Source: Rhodospirillaceae bacterium
GTDB taxonomy: Bacteria > Pseudomonadota > Alphaproteobacteria > Kiloniellales > DSM-21159
Direction: 5' to 3'
Assembly: GCA_006969625.1 (NCBI GenBank)
Contig: CP030885.1
Span: 868,001-932,000 of the forward strand
Length of the DNA stretch: 64,000 nt
Made by a program: the position numbers and the translations under genes. The notes under the pieces are model-generated. The model made no database searches. It was not told the DNA's origin and worked only from the letters and a program-made list of their open reading frames with translations. Position 1 is the first letter of the stretch; each line of letters begins with the position of its first letter. Of this stretch, positions 26,290 to 35,109 are shown in pieces.

Positions 26290-26754
26290 CTACCGCCGCC
26301 CGGCGCGCAACACCGCGAGGGCCTTGTCGATTCGTCGGCGGCGCGTCTCCGGCCCCTTCGCCGCGAACACCGCTTCGGCAATCGCGCGCCGCTCAGCCGT
26401 GCCGAGGGCCGCCCAGGCGGCCTGTACGCCGGCCTCGGCTACGGCGGCTTCGAGATCCTCAGGCACCGCACGCGCCGGCGCCAAGGCCACCTCCACCCGG
26501 CCGCCCGCCTCGAGGCCGAGCGCTCCGAGCTGCGCCTTCGTCAATTCCAGGAACCAGCGGTCGTCGTCGGCTTGCCGCGACCAGGGTTTGACCGAACGCC
26601 GGCCTATGGGGCGGCCGTCGATCTCGGCCTCGGCGACGAAGGTCTGCGTCGCGGCGAAGGCCGCCGGGATTTCGGGTGGAACCAACAGGTAGACCGGCAG
26701 GTCGGGGTGATGGCGCTGGAGTACGGCCGAGAAGCGAAGCGGTGGCGCGGCCAC
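26290..26754 (-). CDS. YdeI/OmpD-associated, DUF1905-type protein
   Basis: A 154-residue protein. The N-terminal half is a DUF1905 beta-barrel (FVAEAEIDGRPIGRRSVKPWSR, RWFLELTKAQLGALGL) and the C-terminal half the helical YdeI segment (AWAALGTAERRAIAEAVFAAKGPETRRRRIDKAL). Function is unknown. It lies 12 bases downstream of the HNH gene on the same strand. Confidence 0.78.
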   Translation of the reverse strand: MAAPPLRFSAVLQRHHPDLPVYLLVPPEIPAAFAATQTFVAEAEIDGRPIGRRSVKPWSRQADDDRWFLELTKAQLGALGLEAGGRVEVALAPARAVPEDLEAAVAEAGVQAAWAALGTAERRAIAEAVFAAKGPETRRRRIDKALAVLRAGRR

Positions 26755-26766
26755 GGCAAGGCGGCC

Positions 26767-27324
26767 TTAGGATTCCAGCTCGGAGTCCCAGTAGAGGAAG
26801 TCCGACCAGCTCTCGTGCAGGAAGTTGGGCGGGAAGGCACGGCCGTTGTCCTGGAGCTGCCAGGTGGTCGGCTGCTCGGCCGGATTCAGCGGGAACATGT
26901 CGGCCTCGCGCGGCAGGCGGTTGCCCTTGACCAGATTGCAGCCCTGGCAGGCGGTGACGATGTTGTCCCAGGTCGTACGCCCGCCGCGCGAGCGCGGGAT
27001 CACGTGGTCGAAGGTCAGCTCTTCCGTGCGGAAGCGGTCGCCGCAGTACTGGCAGCTGAAGCGGTCGCGCAGGAAAACGTTGAAGCGGGTGAAGGCCGGA
27101 CGGCGGTCGAGATGCACGTACTCCTTGAGCGAGATGACGCTGGGGAGCTGCATCTCGAAGGAGGGCGAGCGCACCGTGTGCTCGTAGTTGGCGAGAATGT
27201 TCACCCGGTCGAGGAAAACCGCCTTGATGGCGTCCTGCCAGGCCCACAAGGACAGTGGGAAATAACTCAGCGGACGGAAGTCCGCATTCAGGACCAGAGC
27301 CGGATACGCTTCGGCCGAGGCCAC
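26767..27324 (-). CDS. HNH endonuclease family protein
   Basis: A 185-residue protein of the alphaproteobacterial HNH group: N-terminal YPALVLNADFRPLSYFPLSL, then CQYCGDRF, the HNH core LTFDHVIPRSRGG and CQGCN, giving two zinc-binding cysteine pairs around the beta-beta-alpha metal site. GTG 27324 was chosen because AGGGGAGAG stands 7 bases upstream and this yields the usual family length; an open frame continues to 27645 but looks non-coding. Free-standing HNH proteins like this are common and of unproven role, and no restriction partner is nearby. Confidence 0.8.
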   Translation of the reverse strand: MASAEAYPALVLNADFRPLSYFPLSLWAWQDAIKAVFLDRVNILANYEHTVRSPSFEMQLPSVISLKEYVHLDRRPAFTRFNVFLRDRFSCQYCGDRFRTEELTFDHVIPRSRGGRTTWDNIVTACQGCNLVKGNRLPREADMFPLNPAEQPTTWQLQDNGRAFPPNFLHESWSDFLYWDSELES

Positions 27325-27685
27325 GGGCTCTCTCCCCTGGCTGTTCGCGAGTCGCGAGCCAAGCCGCGACGTGGCCACTACATAGAGCAGCCCCGAGACG
27401 AACACAAGATATAGTGCGCCTAGCCGTCGAATCTTCACCTGCTTGTCATAAGCGCCGGACAAGCCGCTGATTCGACTGTGACGTCCTATCGAGGACTTGT
27501 GCATGGCCGCAAGCGTTTTGCGGAGACTTGGCGGGGCCGAAGTCCCGCGCGCTGGCGCCGGCCGCGCGAATTCGTCGCGGTGGCGAGCGCCGGGGCCACA
27601 GCGCGGAGTCTCGGGTCGGAACAGTGCACTGTCAAACGATCTCAAAGGTCACCCCGCGAGCATCGGCGCCGACGCCGGGGACCCT
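27325..27685. other. gene-free gap
   Basis: The gap lies between two minus-strand genes (the HNH gene and the esterase gene). Open frames cross it on both strands, but none has family resemblance or a good start. It contains the likely promoter of the HNH gene; I see no clear -35/-10, hairpin or repeat. Confidence 0.4.
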
Positions 27686-28372
27686 TCAGTCCGTCACCTC
27701 CTGGTCGGCGAAGACGTCCGTCAGGAATTGGGCGGCGAGCGCGATGCCCGTCTCGTCGATGCCGTGGCCGAGCCCCGGGCGCAGGTCGGCGGCGACCTCG
27801 ACGCCGGCGCCGCGCAGCGCCTCGACGGCCACCGGCAGGGCCTGTGGCGAGACCACCTCGTCGCTGTCGCCGTGCACCAGCAGCACCGGCGGACGGCTGA
27901 CGACCTCGGCGCCCAGCCGGTCCTCGCCGACCAGCAGGCCGGAGTAGCCGATCACGCAGGCGCAGGCGCGCGGCCGGCGCAGCGCCGTGTGCAGCGCCAT
28001 CATTGTGCCCTGACTGAAGCCGATCAGCACGAGCTGCTCGTCGCTCAGGCCATGGCGCGCCAGTTCGGCGTCGAGAAAGCGGTCGAGCTGCGGGCGCGCG
28101 TCCTCGGCCCCAACGTAAAGGGATTCCGGCGTGCGGAGCTGCAGGCTGAACCACTGGAAGCCGAAGGGCGCCATGTCGCAGGGGCTCGGCGCGTCGGGCG
28201 CGACGAACAGCGCGTCCGGCAGGATCTGTCCCAGGACCGGCGCCAGGGCGATCAGGTCCTGGCCGTTGGCGCCCAGGCCGTGCAGCAACACCACGAGTTG
28301 CCGCGGCGCCGCGCCGCTGCGCGGTCCCTCCCGCGGGCCGTCGAGGCGCATCTCCTCGCTGCCGCTGTCCAT
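27686..28372 (-). CDS. carboxylesterase/phospholipase of the alpha/beta-hydrolase fold
   Basis: A 228-residue hydrolase of the carboxylesterase 2 family (EstB/YpfH-like). The nucleophile is S120 in LIGFSQGTMM, with D171 in HGDSDEVV and H203 in GLGHGID completing the triad; LLHGLGANGQDL supplies the oxyanion region. No signal peptide, so cytoplasmic. Such enzymes hydrolyse short acyl esters or lysophospholipids. Single gene. Confidence 0.87.
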   Translation of the reverse strand: MDSGSEEMRLDGPREGPRSGAAPRQLVVLLHGLGANGQDLIALAPVLGQILPDALFVAPDAPSPCDMAPFGFQWFSLQLRTPESLYVGAEDARPQLDRFLDAELARHGLSDEQLVLIGFSQGTMMALHTALRRPRACACVIGYSGLLVGEDRLGAEVVSRPPVLLVHGDSDEVVSPQALPVAVEALRGAGVEVAADLRPGLGHGIDETGIALAAQFLTDVFADQEVTD

Positions 28373-28454
28373 GCTGCCCCCTTTGCGGATCGGCGCGGAG
28401 TCTTACTGCATGGGCCGGAGCGCGTCAGCCCCCGATTTCCATGCGGCGCGGCTG

Positions 28455-29123
28455 CTATCCCCAGTCGTCCGGAATCGCGCCGGCCTGGCGCCGGCAGTGC
28501 CAGAGCAGGCGTGCGGCGACGGCGCGGTACGGCCGCCAGGGCTCGCCCAGCTCCAACAAGCCGTGCCGGTCGGGACGCGCGGGGAGACGCTTGAGCAGTT
28601 GGGCGCCGCTCATCAACCCGACGTCGTCGACGGGAAAGACGTCGGGGCGACCGAGAGAGAACAGCAGATACACCTCGGCCGACCAGCGGCCGATGCCCTT
28701 GGCGCGCGTCAGCGCGGCGATCGCCGACTCGTCGTCGAGGCCGGCGACCGCATCCAAGTCGAGTTCGCCGGAGAGCACCTGGGCGGCCAGCGCACGGCCG
28801 TAGCGCTGCTTCGGGCGCGACAGGCCGACGCGACGCAGATCCTCGTCGCTCAGCGACAGGAACCCCTTCGGCGTGAGCGGATGGCAGGCCGCCTGCAGGC
28901 GGTCGGCGATCGCCTGGGCGGAGGCGAGGCTGACCTGCTGGGCGACGATGATGTGCAGCAAGGTGGCGAACCCCGGCGGACGGTAGCGCAGCGGCGGCGG
29001 CCCCACCTCCTCGAGCGCGCGGGCGACGTCGGCATCGCGCGCCCCGAGCGTGCGCAGCGCCTGCGGCAGCGTCTCCTCGGTAACGACGAAGGGGGCGGAT
29101 GTGCTAGGGGAGGCATCGGTCAT
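28455..29123 (-). CDS. DNA-3-methyladenine glycosylase II (AlkA-like, HhH-GPD)
   Basis: A 222-residue base-excision glycosylase. The helix-hairpin-helix is LTRAKGIGRWSAEVYLL and the catalytic aspartate lies in VFPVDDVGL; LLHIIVAQQVSLASAQAIADR is the typical front helix. No iron-sulfur cysteines, and no catalytic lysine in the hairpin, so a monofunctional alkyl-base glycosylase is expected. It lacks the N-terminal domain of E. coli AlkA. ATG 29123 gives the standard start. Divergent from gluQ with 43 bases between. Confidence 0.88.
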   Translation of the reverse strand: MTDASPSTSAPFVVTEETLPQALRTLGARDADVARALEEVGPPPLRYRPPGFATLLHIIVAQQVSLASAQAIADRLQAACHPLTPKGFLSLSDEDLRRVGLSRPKQRYGRALAAQVLSGELDLDAVAGLDDESAIAALTRAKGIGRWSAEVYLLFSLGRPDVFPVDDVGLMSGAQLLKRLPARPDRHGLLELGEPWRPYRAVAARLLWHCRRQAGAIPDDWG

Positions 29124-29166
29124 CGTCCCTAGCCTATAGCGCCGCGCTCCGGCGTCTATCCGCAGC

Positions 29167-30036
29167 ATGTCGCAAACCCCCGAAACTGCGTTCGAAACCA
29201 CGCGCTTCGCCCCCTCGCCCAGCGGACGGCTGCATTTGGGTCACGCCCATTCCGCGCTGTTCGCCGCCCGCGCGGCCGGTCCGCAGGGGACCTTCCTGCT
29301 GCGCATCGAGGATATCGATCTCGCACGCTGCGCGCCGAAGTACGAGGCCGGCATCTTCGAGGACCTGGCCTGGCTCGGCCTGTCCTGGCCGCAGCCGGTG
29401 CTGCGCCAATCGGAGCGCTTCGCCGCCTATGGCGACGCCCTGCGCCGGCTGGAGGAGATGGAGCTGGTCTATCCCTGCTTCTGCACGCGCAAGGAGATCG
29501 CCGCCGAGATCGCGCGGGCGGACTCCGCGCCGCACGGACCTGACGGCCCGCTCTACCCCGGCACCTGCCGCCGCCTGAGCGAGGCCGAGCGCGGCGCCCG
29601 CCTGGCCGCCGGCGAGGCGCATGCCTGGCGGCTGGATATGGCTGTCGCCCGCGCGCGGGTCGGCCCACTCGAGTGGCACGACCGCGGCAAGGGGTGGCAG
29701 CGGGCACGGCCCGAGCTGCTGGGCGACGCGGTGCTGGCGCGCAAGGACGTGCCGACGAGCTACCACCTGGCGGTGACGCTGGACGATGCGGCGCAGGGGA
29801 TCAACCTAGTCACGCGCGGCGCCGACCTGTTCCATGCCACCCATCTCCACCGCCTGCTGCAGGCCCTGCTGGAGTTGCCGGTCCCTGAGTGGCATCACCA
29901 CGACCTGTTGACCGACGCCCGCGGCCAGCGCTTGGCCAAACGGCACGACGCCCTGGCGATCGCGCGGCTGCGCGCCGACGGCCGCAGTCCATCCGAGGTG
30001 CGCGCGCTGGCCGGCTTTCCCGACCGTCCGGTGTGA
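29167..30036 (+). CDS. gluQ: glutamyl-Q tRNA(Asp) synthetase
   Basis: A 289-residue paralogue of the GluRS catalytic core with no anticodon-binding domain. The class I signature is TRFAPSPSGRLHLGHAHSA and the KMSKS-like loop is RLAKRHDALA. A zinc site is formed by YPCFCTRKE and YPGTCRR. The enzyme glutamylates queuosine at position 34 of tRNA-Asp. The gene ends in a one-base overlap with the next, frameshifted PAS gene. Confidence 0.95.
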   Translation: MSQTPETAFETTRFAPSPSGRLHLGHAHSALFAARAAGPQGTFLLRIEDIDLARCAPKYEAGIFEDLAWLGLSWPQPVLRQSERFAAYGDALRRLEEMELVYPCFCTRKEIAAEIARADSAPHGPDGPLYPGTCRRLSEAERGARLAAGEAHAWRLDMAVARARVGPLEWHDRGKGWQRARPELLGDAVLARKDVPTSYHLAVTLDDAAQGINLVTRGADLFHATHLHRLLQALLELPVPEWHHHDLLTDARGQRLAKRHDALAIARLRADGRSPSEVRALAGFPDRPV

Positions 30037-30654
30037 TGAGCGCGTCGGTGGATAACTCTCGCGCAACGGCTTTGCGGCCGGCCGGCCGGTCGCCGTACAA
30101 TGGCGGCTGCCTGGCGGCGGCGGACCCGGAAATGGCCCACCCTTTCTTGGCCCAGCTTCATGGCTATTGGATAGGCCTGTGCGACGGTCGCGCCATGCCG
30201 TCGCGCGCCGACCTGGACCCCGCGGACATTCCGCAGCTTCTGCCGCATCTAGATCCTCGCCGACGTCCTCGGGGAGGGACGCTACCGCTTCCGCCTGGTG
30301 GGCACTGAAGTGGAGTGCAGTTTCGGCGCCAGGATGACCGGCAAACGCATCGACGAGCTGATGTTCGGCGACTACCCGGCCTACATCGCCGGTATCTACG
30401 ACCGTGTTGTGCGCGACAAGCGGCCGCTCTACACCGCCTCGCGCTACGTTGGCGCGGACGGCGTGAGCCTGCTGTTCACCGAGCGGGTGGCGCTACCGCT
30501 GTCCGTCGACGGCGCCATGCTCAACATCGTCGTTTCGGCCCAAGTGTTCCAGCACGCTGACAGATTCGACGACTGTACCGCCTATGCGCGGCAGCATGCG
30601 CACGACAGCCGTGTCCTCGGTCCGCAGCAACTGGGTGTCGATTCCAGCGGATAA
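30036..30654 (+). pseudogene. frameshifted PAS-type protein (PAS_5-like)
   Basis: The first part reads MAHPFLAQLHGYWIGLC then DLDPADIPQLLPHL, and the rest, in another frame, reads ILADVLGEGRYRFRLVGTEV onward to the end. Comparison with the intact paralogue at 30816 shows that one extra A at about 30251 (CATCTAGATC for CATCTGATC) breaks the frame. Everything else is intact, so this is either a recent mutation or a sequencing error. The start could also be ATG 30132. Confidence 0.75.
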
Positions 30655-30815
30655 CGACTCTCGGACCTGCGTTGCGGGTCCGGCGGGTGCCGAAGCCCGA
30701 GGATTCGTTTCAAATTGCGCATGATCTTTAGGAGGGCTAAACCGGTTCCGTATCTACTGTTAGGTGCGGTTGCATAGGTCAATACGCGCAAGACACAGCA
30801 CGCGGTCTCGGGACA

Positions 30816-31361
30816 ATGCGCCTTCCGCCCCAACCTGAAACCTTTGCCCAGAGCGGTGACCAGCGCGACGCACGCCTGAACGCGCTGCTTGGCGAGTTGC
30901 TGTTCTATTGGCGCGGCAAGTGCCAGGGTCGCACCATGCCGGCCCGTGCCGACCTGGACCCGACCGAGATTCCCCGCTTGCTGCCCTACTTGCTGCTCAC
31001 CGACGTACTCGCCGACGGCGGCTTCCGCTACCGCCTCGTGGGCACCGAGGTGGAGCGCAGTTTCGGTGCGCGGATGACCGGAAAGCGGACCGACGAGCTG
31101 CTGTTCGGCGACTACTTGGCCTACATCGACGCGCTCTACCGCAGGGTCATCGACGGCCGGCAGCCGCTCTTCGCCGGCTCGCGCTACGGCGGCGCGGACG
31201 GCCAGAGCCCGCTGTTCACCGAGCGGGTCATGCTGCCGCTGTCGAGCGACGGGGAGACGGTCGACATGGTGGTCTCCGCCCAGGTCTTCCGCCGCGCCGA
31301 TCCGCTCGACGACCGCACCGCCTATTCCCTGCAGCACCTGGCCGACCACGACGAGACCTGA
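30816..31361 (+). CDS. PAS-domain protein (PAS_5-like)
   Basis: A 181-residue protein that is essentially one PAS-like domain: YWRGKCQGRTMPARADLDPTEIPRLLPYL, then VLADGGFRYRLVGTEVERSFG, GKRTDELLFGDYLAYIDALY and LFTERVMLPLSSDGETVDMVV. This family is frequent in alphaproteobacteria, with no known ligand or output domain. It is a tandem paralogue of the broken gene upstream, and a third, more distant copy lies at 52580-53080. Confidence 0.8.
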   Translation: MRLPPQPETFAQSGDQRDARLNALLGELLFYWRGKCQGRTMPARADLDPTEIPRLLPYLLLTDVLADGGFRYRLVGTEVERSFGARMTGKRTDELLFGDYLAYIDALYRRVIDGRQPLFAGSRYGGADGQSPLFTERVMLPLSSDGETVDMVVSAQVFRRADPLDDRTAYSLQHLADHDET

Positions 31362-31435
31362 CCCCCGACCGCGAGAAAGGCGGCTGCCGTCGCCGGCCGC
31401 CGCCTTGCCCGCTGGTACGTCCGGAATCGCGAGGG

Positions 31436-32035
31436 TTACTGCTTGAAGGCCTCGATCTCCAGGACGATGGCGACCTCGTCGCCGACGGCCGGGACGAAGG
31501 CGTCCATGCCGAAGTCGGAGCGCTGGATCGTCGCCGTGCCGGAGAAGCCGGCGGTGATCACGCCCTCGTAGCTGGGGATCGGGTGCGGCTTGAGCGCATT
31601 CAGGACGATCTCCAACGTGACCGGCTTGGTCACGCCGAGCAGGGTGAAGTCGCCGGTCACCGTGGCGGTGGTCTCGCCGGTGCGCTCCACCGCGGTGGAG
31701 ACGAAGGTGATGGTCGGATGGGTCTCGACGTCGAAGAAGTCTGCGCCGCGCAGATGCTCGTCGCGCTTGGCGTGGTTGGTGTCCAGGCTGGCGGCCTGGA
31801 TGGTCACCTCGACCGAGGAGTTTTCGGGGTTCGCCTCGTCGAGGACGATCGTGCCATCGACCTGGTTGAAGCGGCCGATGGTGTCGGAAAAGCCCAGGTG
31901 ATCGACGCGGAACACCACGTCGGTGTGGGCCGTGTCGAAGGCGTAGGTGTCGGCGGCGGCAGCCGGAGCGGCTATGGCGGCGGGCAGCGTGATCGCGGCG
32001 GCGACGGCGGCGCCCGTCAGAGCGTTACGGATCAT
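31436..32035 (-). CDS. YceI family periplasmic lipid-binding-like protein 1
   Basis: A 199-residue protein with a signal peptide (AAVAAAITLPAAIAAPAAAADT) and the YceI beta-barrel: YAFDTAHTDVVFRVDHLGFSDTIGRF, HPTITFVSTAVE, GDFTLLGVTKPVTLEI and RSDFGMDAFVPAVGDEVAI. YceI proteins bind polyprenyl or quinone-like lipids in the periplasm. It follows a second yceI and a cytochrome b561 gene on the same strand, the known yceJ-yceI pairing. Confidence 0.9.
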   Translation of the reverse strand: MIRNALTGAAVAAAITLPAAIAAPAAAADTYAFDTAHTDVVFRVDHLGFSDTIGRFNQVDGTIVLDEANPENSSVEVTIQAASLDTNHAKRDEHLRGADFFDVETHPTITFVSTAVERTGETTATVTGDFTLLGVTKPVTLEIVLNALKPHPIPSYEGVITAGFSGTATIQRSDFGMDAFVPAVGDEVAIVLEIEAFKQ

Positions 32036-32071
32036 GGCAGGTCTCCCTCTCTAGGTGGATGCGATGCTTGG

Positions 32072-32641
32072 CTACTGGCGGGTGGCGGCAATCTCGAAGA
32101 CGATGCGCACCTCCGCGCCGATCATGGAGGTGTCGGCCCACTGGCCTTGGCCGACACCGTAGTCGAGCCGGTCGACGCTCAGTTCGCCGGCGGCCTCCGC
32201 CGTCGTCCCTTCGACCGCCAATGTGAAGGGCAGCACCACCTCGCGCGTGGTGTCCCGCAGGGTGAGCTCGCCGATCGCCTCGTAGGCGCCCTCTCCGGTC
32301 GTGCGGAACTTGTCGGCGACGAAGCGGGCTTGCGGAAACGCCTCGACGTGCAGCAGGCCGTCGCCCTTCAGCGAGTCGTCGCGGTCGCGCGAGCCGCTTT
32401 CGACGCTGCCGGTCTGCACCACCGCCTCGATGCGGCCGGTGGCGGTCTCGGGATCGAAGGCGATGTCGGCCGTCCAGGCGGAGAAGCTGCCCTCCACCTC
32501 GTCGCCGGACTGGATGGCGACGAAGCCGACGCGGCTGTTTTCGGGATCGACGGCCCAGGTCGGGGCGTCCTGCGCCGCGGCGGGTGCGGCGGCGATCAGG
32601 ACGGGCATCAGGACGGGCAGGGCGAGCAGGGTGGCGCGCAT
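32072..32641 (-). CDS. YceI family periplasmic protein 2
   Basis: A 189-residue exported protein (signal LALPVLMPVLIAAAPAAAQ) with a more divergent YceI barrel: WAVDPENSRVGFVAIQSGDEVEG, FPQARFVADKFR, GELTLRDTTREVVLPF and DRLDYGVGQGQWADTSMIG. It lies between the cytochrome b561 gene and the other yceI gene, so the three probably form one unit in which a lipid carrier and a membrane haem protein cooperate. Confidence 0.87.
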   Translation of the reverse strand: MRATLLALPVLMPVLIAAAPAAAQDAPTWAVDPENSRVGFVAIQSGDEVEGSFSAWTADIAFDPETATGRIEAVVQTGSVESGSRDRDDSLKGDGLLHVEAFPQARFVADKFRTTGEGAYEAIGELTLRDTTREVVLPFTLAVEGTTAEAAGELSVDRLDYGVGQGQWADTSMIGAEVRIVFEIAATRQ

Positions 32642-32683
32642 GGTGTCGGCCTCTCCTTCGGTATCGAGTGACGTATCGGAAGG

Positions 32684-33301
32684 TCAGCGGCGCTCGGCGC
32701 CCGGTGGGCGGCCCGGCAGCATGCGGCGCAGCACCTGGTCCTTCTTGACGAAGTGATGGCGTAGCGCGGCGCCGGCATGCACCGCGATCAGCGCCAGGAT
32801 GATCCAGGCCGAGAGCTCGTGGACCACGACCAGGGCGTCGAACAGGCCCTGGTTGGCGCCGATCGGGTTGGGCAGGTTGAAGCTGCCGAACAGCACCGTC
32901 GGAAAGCCCGAGGCCCAGGACATCACCAAGCCGACCAGCGGTTGTGCGAAGAGGAAGAGGTAGAGCGCGACATGGGTGACCTGCGCGGCCAGCCGCTCCC
33001 AGGCCGGCATGTCGGCCGGCAGCGGCGGCGCCGGATGCCGCAGGCGCCAGACCAGGCGGAGGACGGCGAGCGCCAGCACGATCAGCCCCAGCGTCTTGTG
33101 CCAGTTGTAGAGCGAGACCTTCAGGGTGCCGAGCGGCAGCTCGACCATGACGAAGGCGAGCGCGAAGCTGCCGGTCATCACCAGCACGGTCAGCCAGTGG
33201 AAGGCCTTGGCGCCGGCCGTGTAGTATGTCCCGGTGGCAGGGTCGCCAGACGGATCGCGGGACGGATCGACGGACGGGGACGACTGTGTCGTGGTGGCCA
33301 T
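32684..33301 (-). CDS. cytochrome b561 family protein (YceJ/CybB-like)
   Basis: A 205-residue protein with four membrane helices. Candidate haem-ligand histidines lie in AKAFHWLTVLVM, LYNWHKTLGLIV, VTHVALYLFLF and LIAVHAGAALRHH. The family moves electrons from ubiquinol, and YceJ is encoded with YceI in many bacteria. The N-terminal about 25 residues are a hydrophilic extension rich in D/P/S. First gene of the cytb561-yceI-yceI unit. Confidence 0.9.
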   Translation of the reverse strand: MATTTQSSPSVDPSRDPSGDPATGTYYTAGAKAFHWLTVLVMTGSFALAFVMVELPLGTLKVSLYNWHKTLGLIVLALAVLRLVWRLRHPAPPLPADMPAWERLAAQVTHVALYLFLFAQPLVGLVMSWASGFPTVLFGSFNLPNPIGANQGLFDALVVVHELSAWIILALIAVHAGAALRHHFVKKDQVLRRMLPGRPPGAERR

Positions 33302-33438
33302 GGGGTCGCGTCCTCCTCGACCCTCGATATGGCCCGCCGCCCCGCCCTCACCAGGGCACGAACGGAAACGCTCTGTTCCCGAGCGTTCGCATCAGGAAAC
33401 TGTGACCGCGCACCCTGCGACCGGCACGCCCCGGTTGC

Positions 33439-34119
33439 CTATCGGAGGTCCGGCAGGCTGCGCACTGCGCCGTCGGGGCGCGGCACGCCGACGGCATTGA
33501 AGTACCCGAGGATCTCGGGGCTGAAGCCGCTTCGCGCCAGTGGGACGGCGCCCGGTTCCGCGATGTTGAAGGCGAAGGCCCTGCCATCCCCGTCCCCGAC
33601 AAACAGGATCGCGTGCTGACGGCCGCGTCGGTCCCGCCCGATCGCGACCGCCGCCCGCCCAGGCGGAACGCCGGCAGCCAAGGCGATGTAGAGGCCCAGA
33701 ATCGCCTGGTCCTCGCAGTCGCCGAAACCGCCCTCCATCGTCTCCTGGGGGCTGGCCCACCGGTCCCGCGGCCGATCCGTGACATACTCGATCTGCCCGG
33801 TCACGTAGTCCCGGATAGCGCGAACGAGGCGACGGGCGTCTGCCTGCCCGTCGCTCTCGACCATGCTTGCGGCGAAATCCCGCACGCCTGCGAGGGTTGG
33901 CGGTGGGTCTTCGAGTTGACGTCGGACGTCCTCCGCCAGCGAAGCCCATTGCGGCACCACTTCGGGCGGCCCGACCAACACAGTGCCGATGGCCGGATGG
34001 CCGCTGAAGCGCTCGTCCACATAGATCTCGTCCCCCTTGGCCTTCTCTACCAACGTGAAGGTTTCGAGCGTCGCGACCAAGGCGAGGCAGCAGCCGACCA
34101 CGCGAAACGAGATAATCAT
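33439..34119 (-). CDS. transglutaminase-like cysteine peptidase (BTLCP family)
   Basis: A 226-residue exported protein with an N-terminal hydrophobic segment (ISFRVVGCCLALVATLETF). The catalytic cysteine lies in MEGGFGDCEDQAILGLYIA and the histidine in RRGRQHAILFV. The family includes LapG, which clips surface adhesins in response to c-di-GMP, but no LapD or adhesin gene is here. ATG 34119 was chosen because AAGGA lies 9 bases upstream; ATG 34128 is too close to it. The gene is next to the IS5-type insertion. Confidence 0.83.
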   Translation of the reverse strand: MIISFRVVGCCLALVATLETFTLVEKAKGDEIYVDERFSGHPAIGTVLVGPPEVVPQWASLAEDVRRQLEDPPPTLAGVRDFAASMVESDGQADARRLVRAIRDYVTGQIEYVTDRPRDRWASPQETMEGGFGDCEDQAILGLYIALAAGVPPGRAAVAIGRDRRGRQHAILFVGDGDGRAFAFNIAEPGAVPLARSGFSPEILGYFNAVGVPRPDGAVRSLPDLR

Positions 34120-34272
34120 TGCGGGCATTCCTTCGAAGAAATTGCCCCAATGAGAGAATTGGTGTCGGCTGAAGGAGGAATCTAGAAGTATACGACCTGA
34201 CCCCGATAGGAGGGAGCTCGCGTCTGCGTCCCCGGCGATGGCCCGACCCAAAGAGCGGAGACCTGAGCCGCG

Positions 34273-35039
34273 CTAGGCCATGGACTCGTAAGTTCGCAGC
34301 CAGATTTGGATGGCGGCGAGCTTGAGCATGGCGAGGTAGTTGGCGGCGTGTTTTTCGTAGCGCGTGGCGAGGCGGCGGAAGTGTTTGATGCGGTTGAAGA
34401 ATCGCTCGATGCGGTTGCGCTGGCGGTAGAGTCGCGGGCTGAAGCAGGGTTTCCACTTGCGGTGCGGCATCGCCGGGATGTTGGGGGCGGCGCCGGGCGC
34501 CTCGATGGCCCGTCGCAGCCAGTCGGCGTCGTAGGCCTTGTCCGCCAGCAGGATCGTGCCCGGCTGCAGGCGGTCGAGCAGGTCGGCGGCGCCGGGGCAG
34601 TCGCCCGCCTGTCCCGGGCTCAGGGTGAGGATCAGCGGCAAGCCGCGCGCGTCGGTGAGCGCGTGCACCTTGGTGGTCAGGCCGCCGCGCGAGCGGCCCA
34701 TACAGCGATCCGGGTGGCTTTTTTTGAGTTCGCCGCGTGCTGATGAACGCGCACCGAGGTGGTGTCGATCATCTGCACCTCGCCGTCGTAAGCTTCTGTG
34801 ATCGCAGCCATAATTCGGTCGAACACACCGGCCTTGCGCCACCGCACGAAGCGGTTGTAGCAGGTCGTGTAGGGGCCGAAATCCTTGGGCAGAGCGCGCC
34901 ATGGCGCGCCCGTGCGCAACACCCAAAAGATCCCGTTCAGAACCCGCCGGTCGTCGACCCGAGGAACCCCACGCGGCTTGTTCGGCAGCAAGGGTTGGAT
35001 CACCGACCACTCGAAATCCGTCAGTGCGTAGTTCGCCAT
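34273..35039 (-). CDS. IS5-family (IS427-group) transposase, made by frameshift
   Basis: Two overlapping frames form one DDE transposase. The first starts at ATG 35039 (MANYALTDFEWSVIQPLLP) and holds the first Asp (QMIDTTSVRVHQHA). At a seven-A run (minus strand, about 34719) a -1 slip joins it to the frame that reads KKSHPDRCMGRSRGGLTTKV, with the second Asp in LLADKAYDADW and the Glu in RNRIERFFNRIKHFRR. The catalytic residues are all there, so the element may be active. The stop codon is supplied by the target CTAG at the insertion border. Confidence 0.87.
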
Positions 35040-35109
35040 GGCAAATCTCCTTTGCCATGGTGAATCATGCCACGCCGCGTCGCTCAAAGACTTTTATGAG
35101 TGTATGGCC
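34276..35109. mobile_element. IS5-family insertion sequence, IS427-like, 834 bp
   Basis: The terminal repeats read GGCCATGGACTCGTAAG at the left end and GGCCATACACTCATAAA at the right end (minus strand), an imperfect inverted repeat. TA is present on both sides (34274-34275 and 35110-35111) within a CTAG target, the usual IS427-group choice. Removing the element and one TA restores GCGCTAGGCC, joining directly to the end of ecm. It carries a single frameshifted transposase gene. Confidence 0.88.

Noticed and set aside
33376..33389. SOS box near GTTCCCGAGCGTTC upstream of cytochrome b561
   Set aside because: The spacing between the two GTTC words is six bases, not seven.
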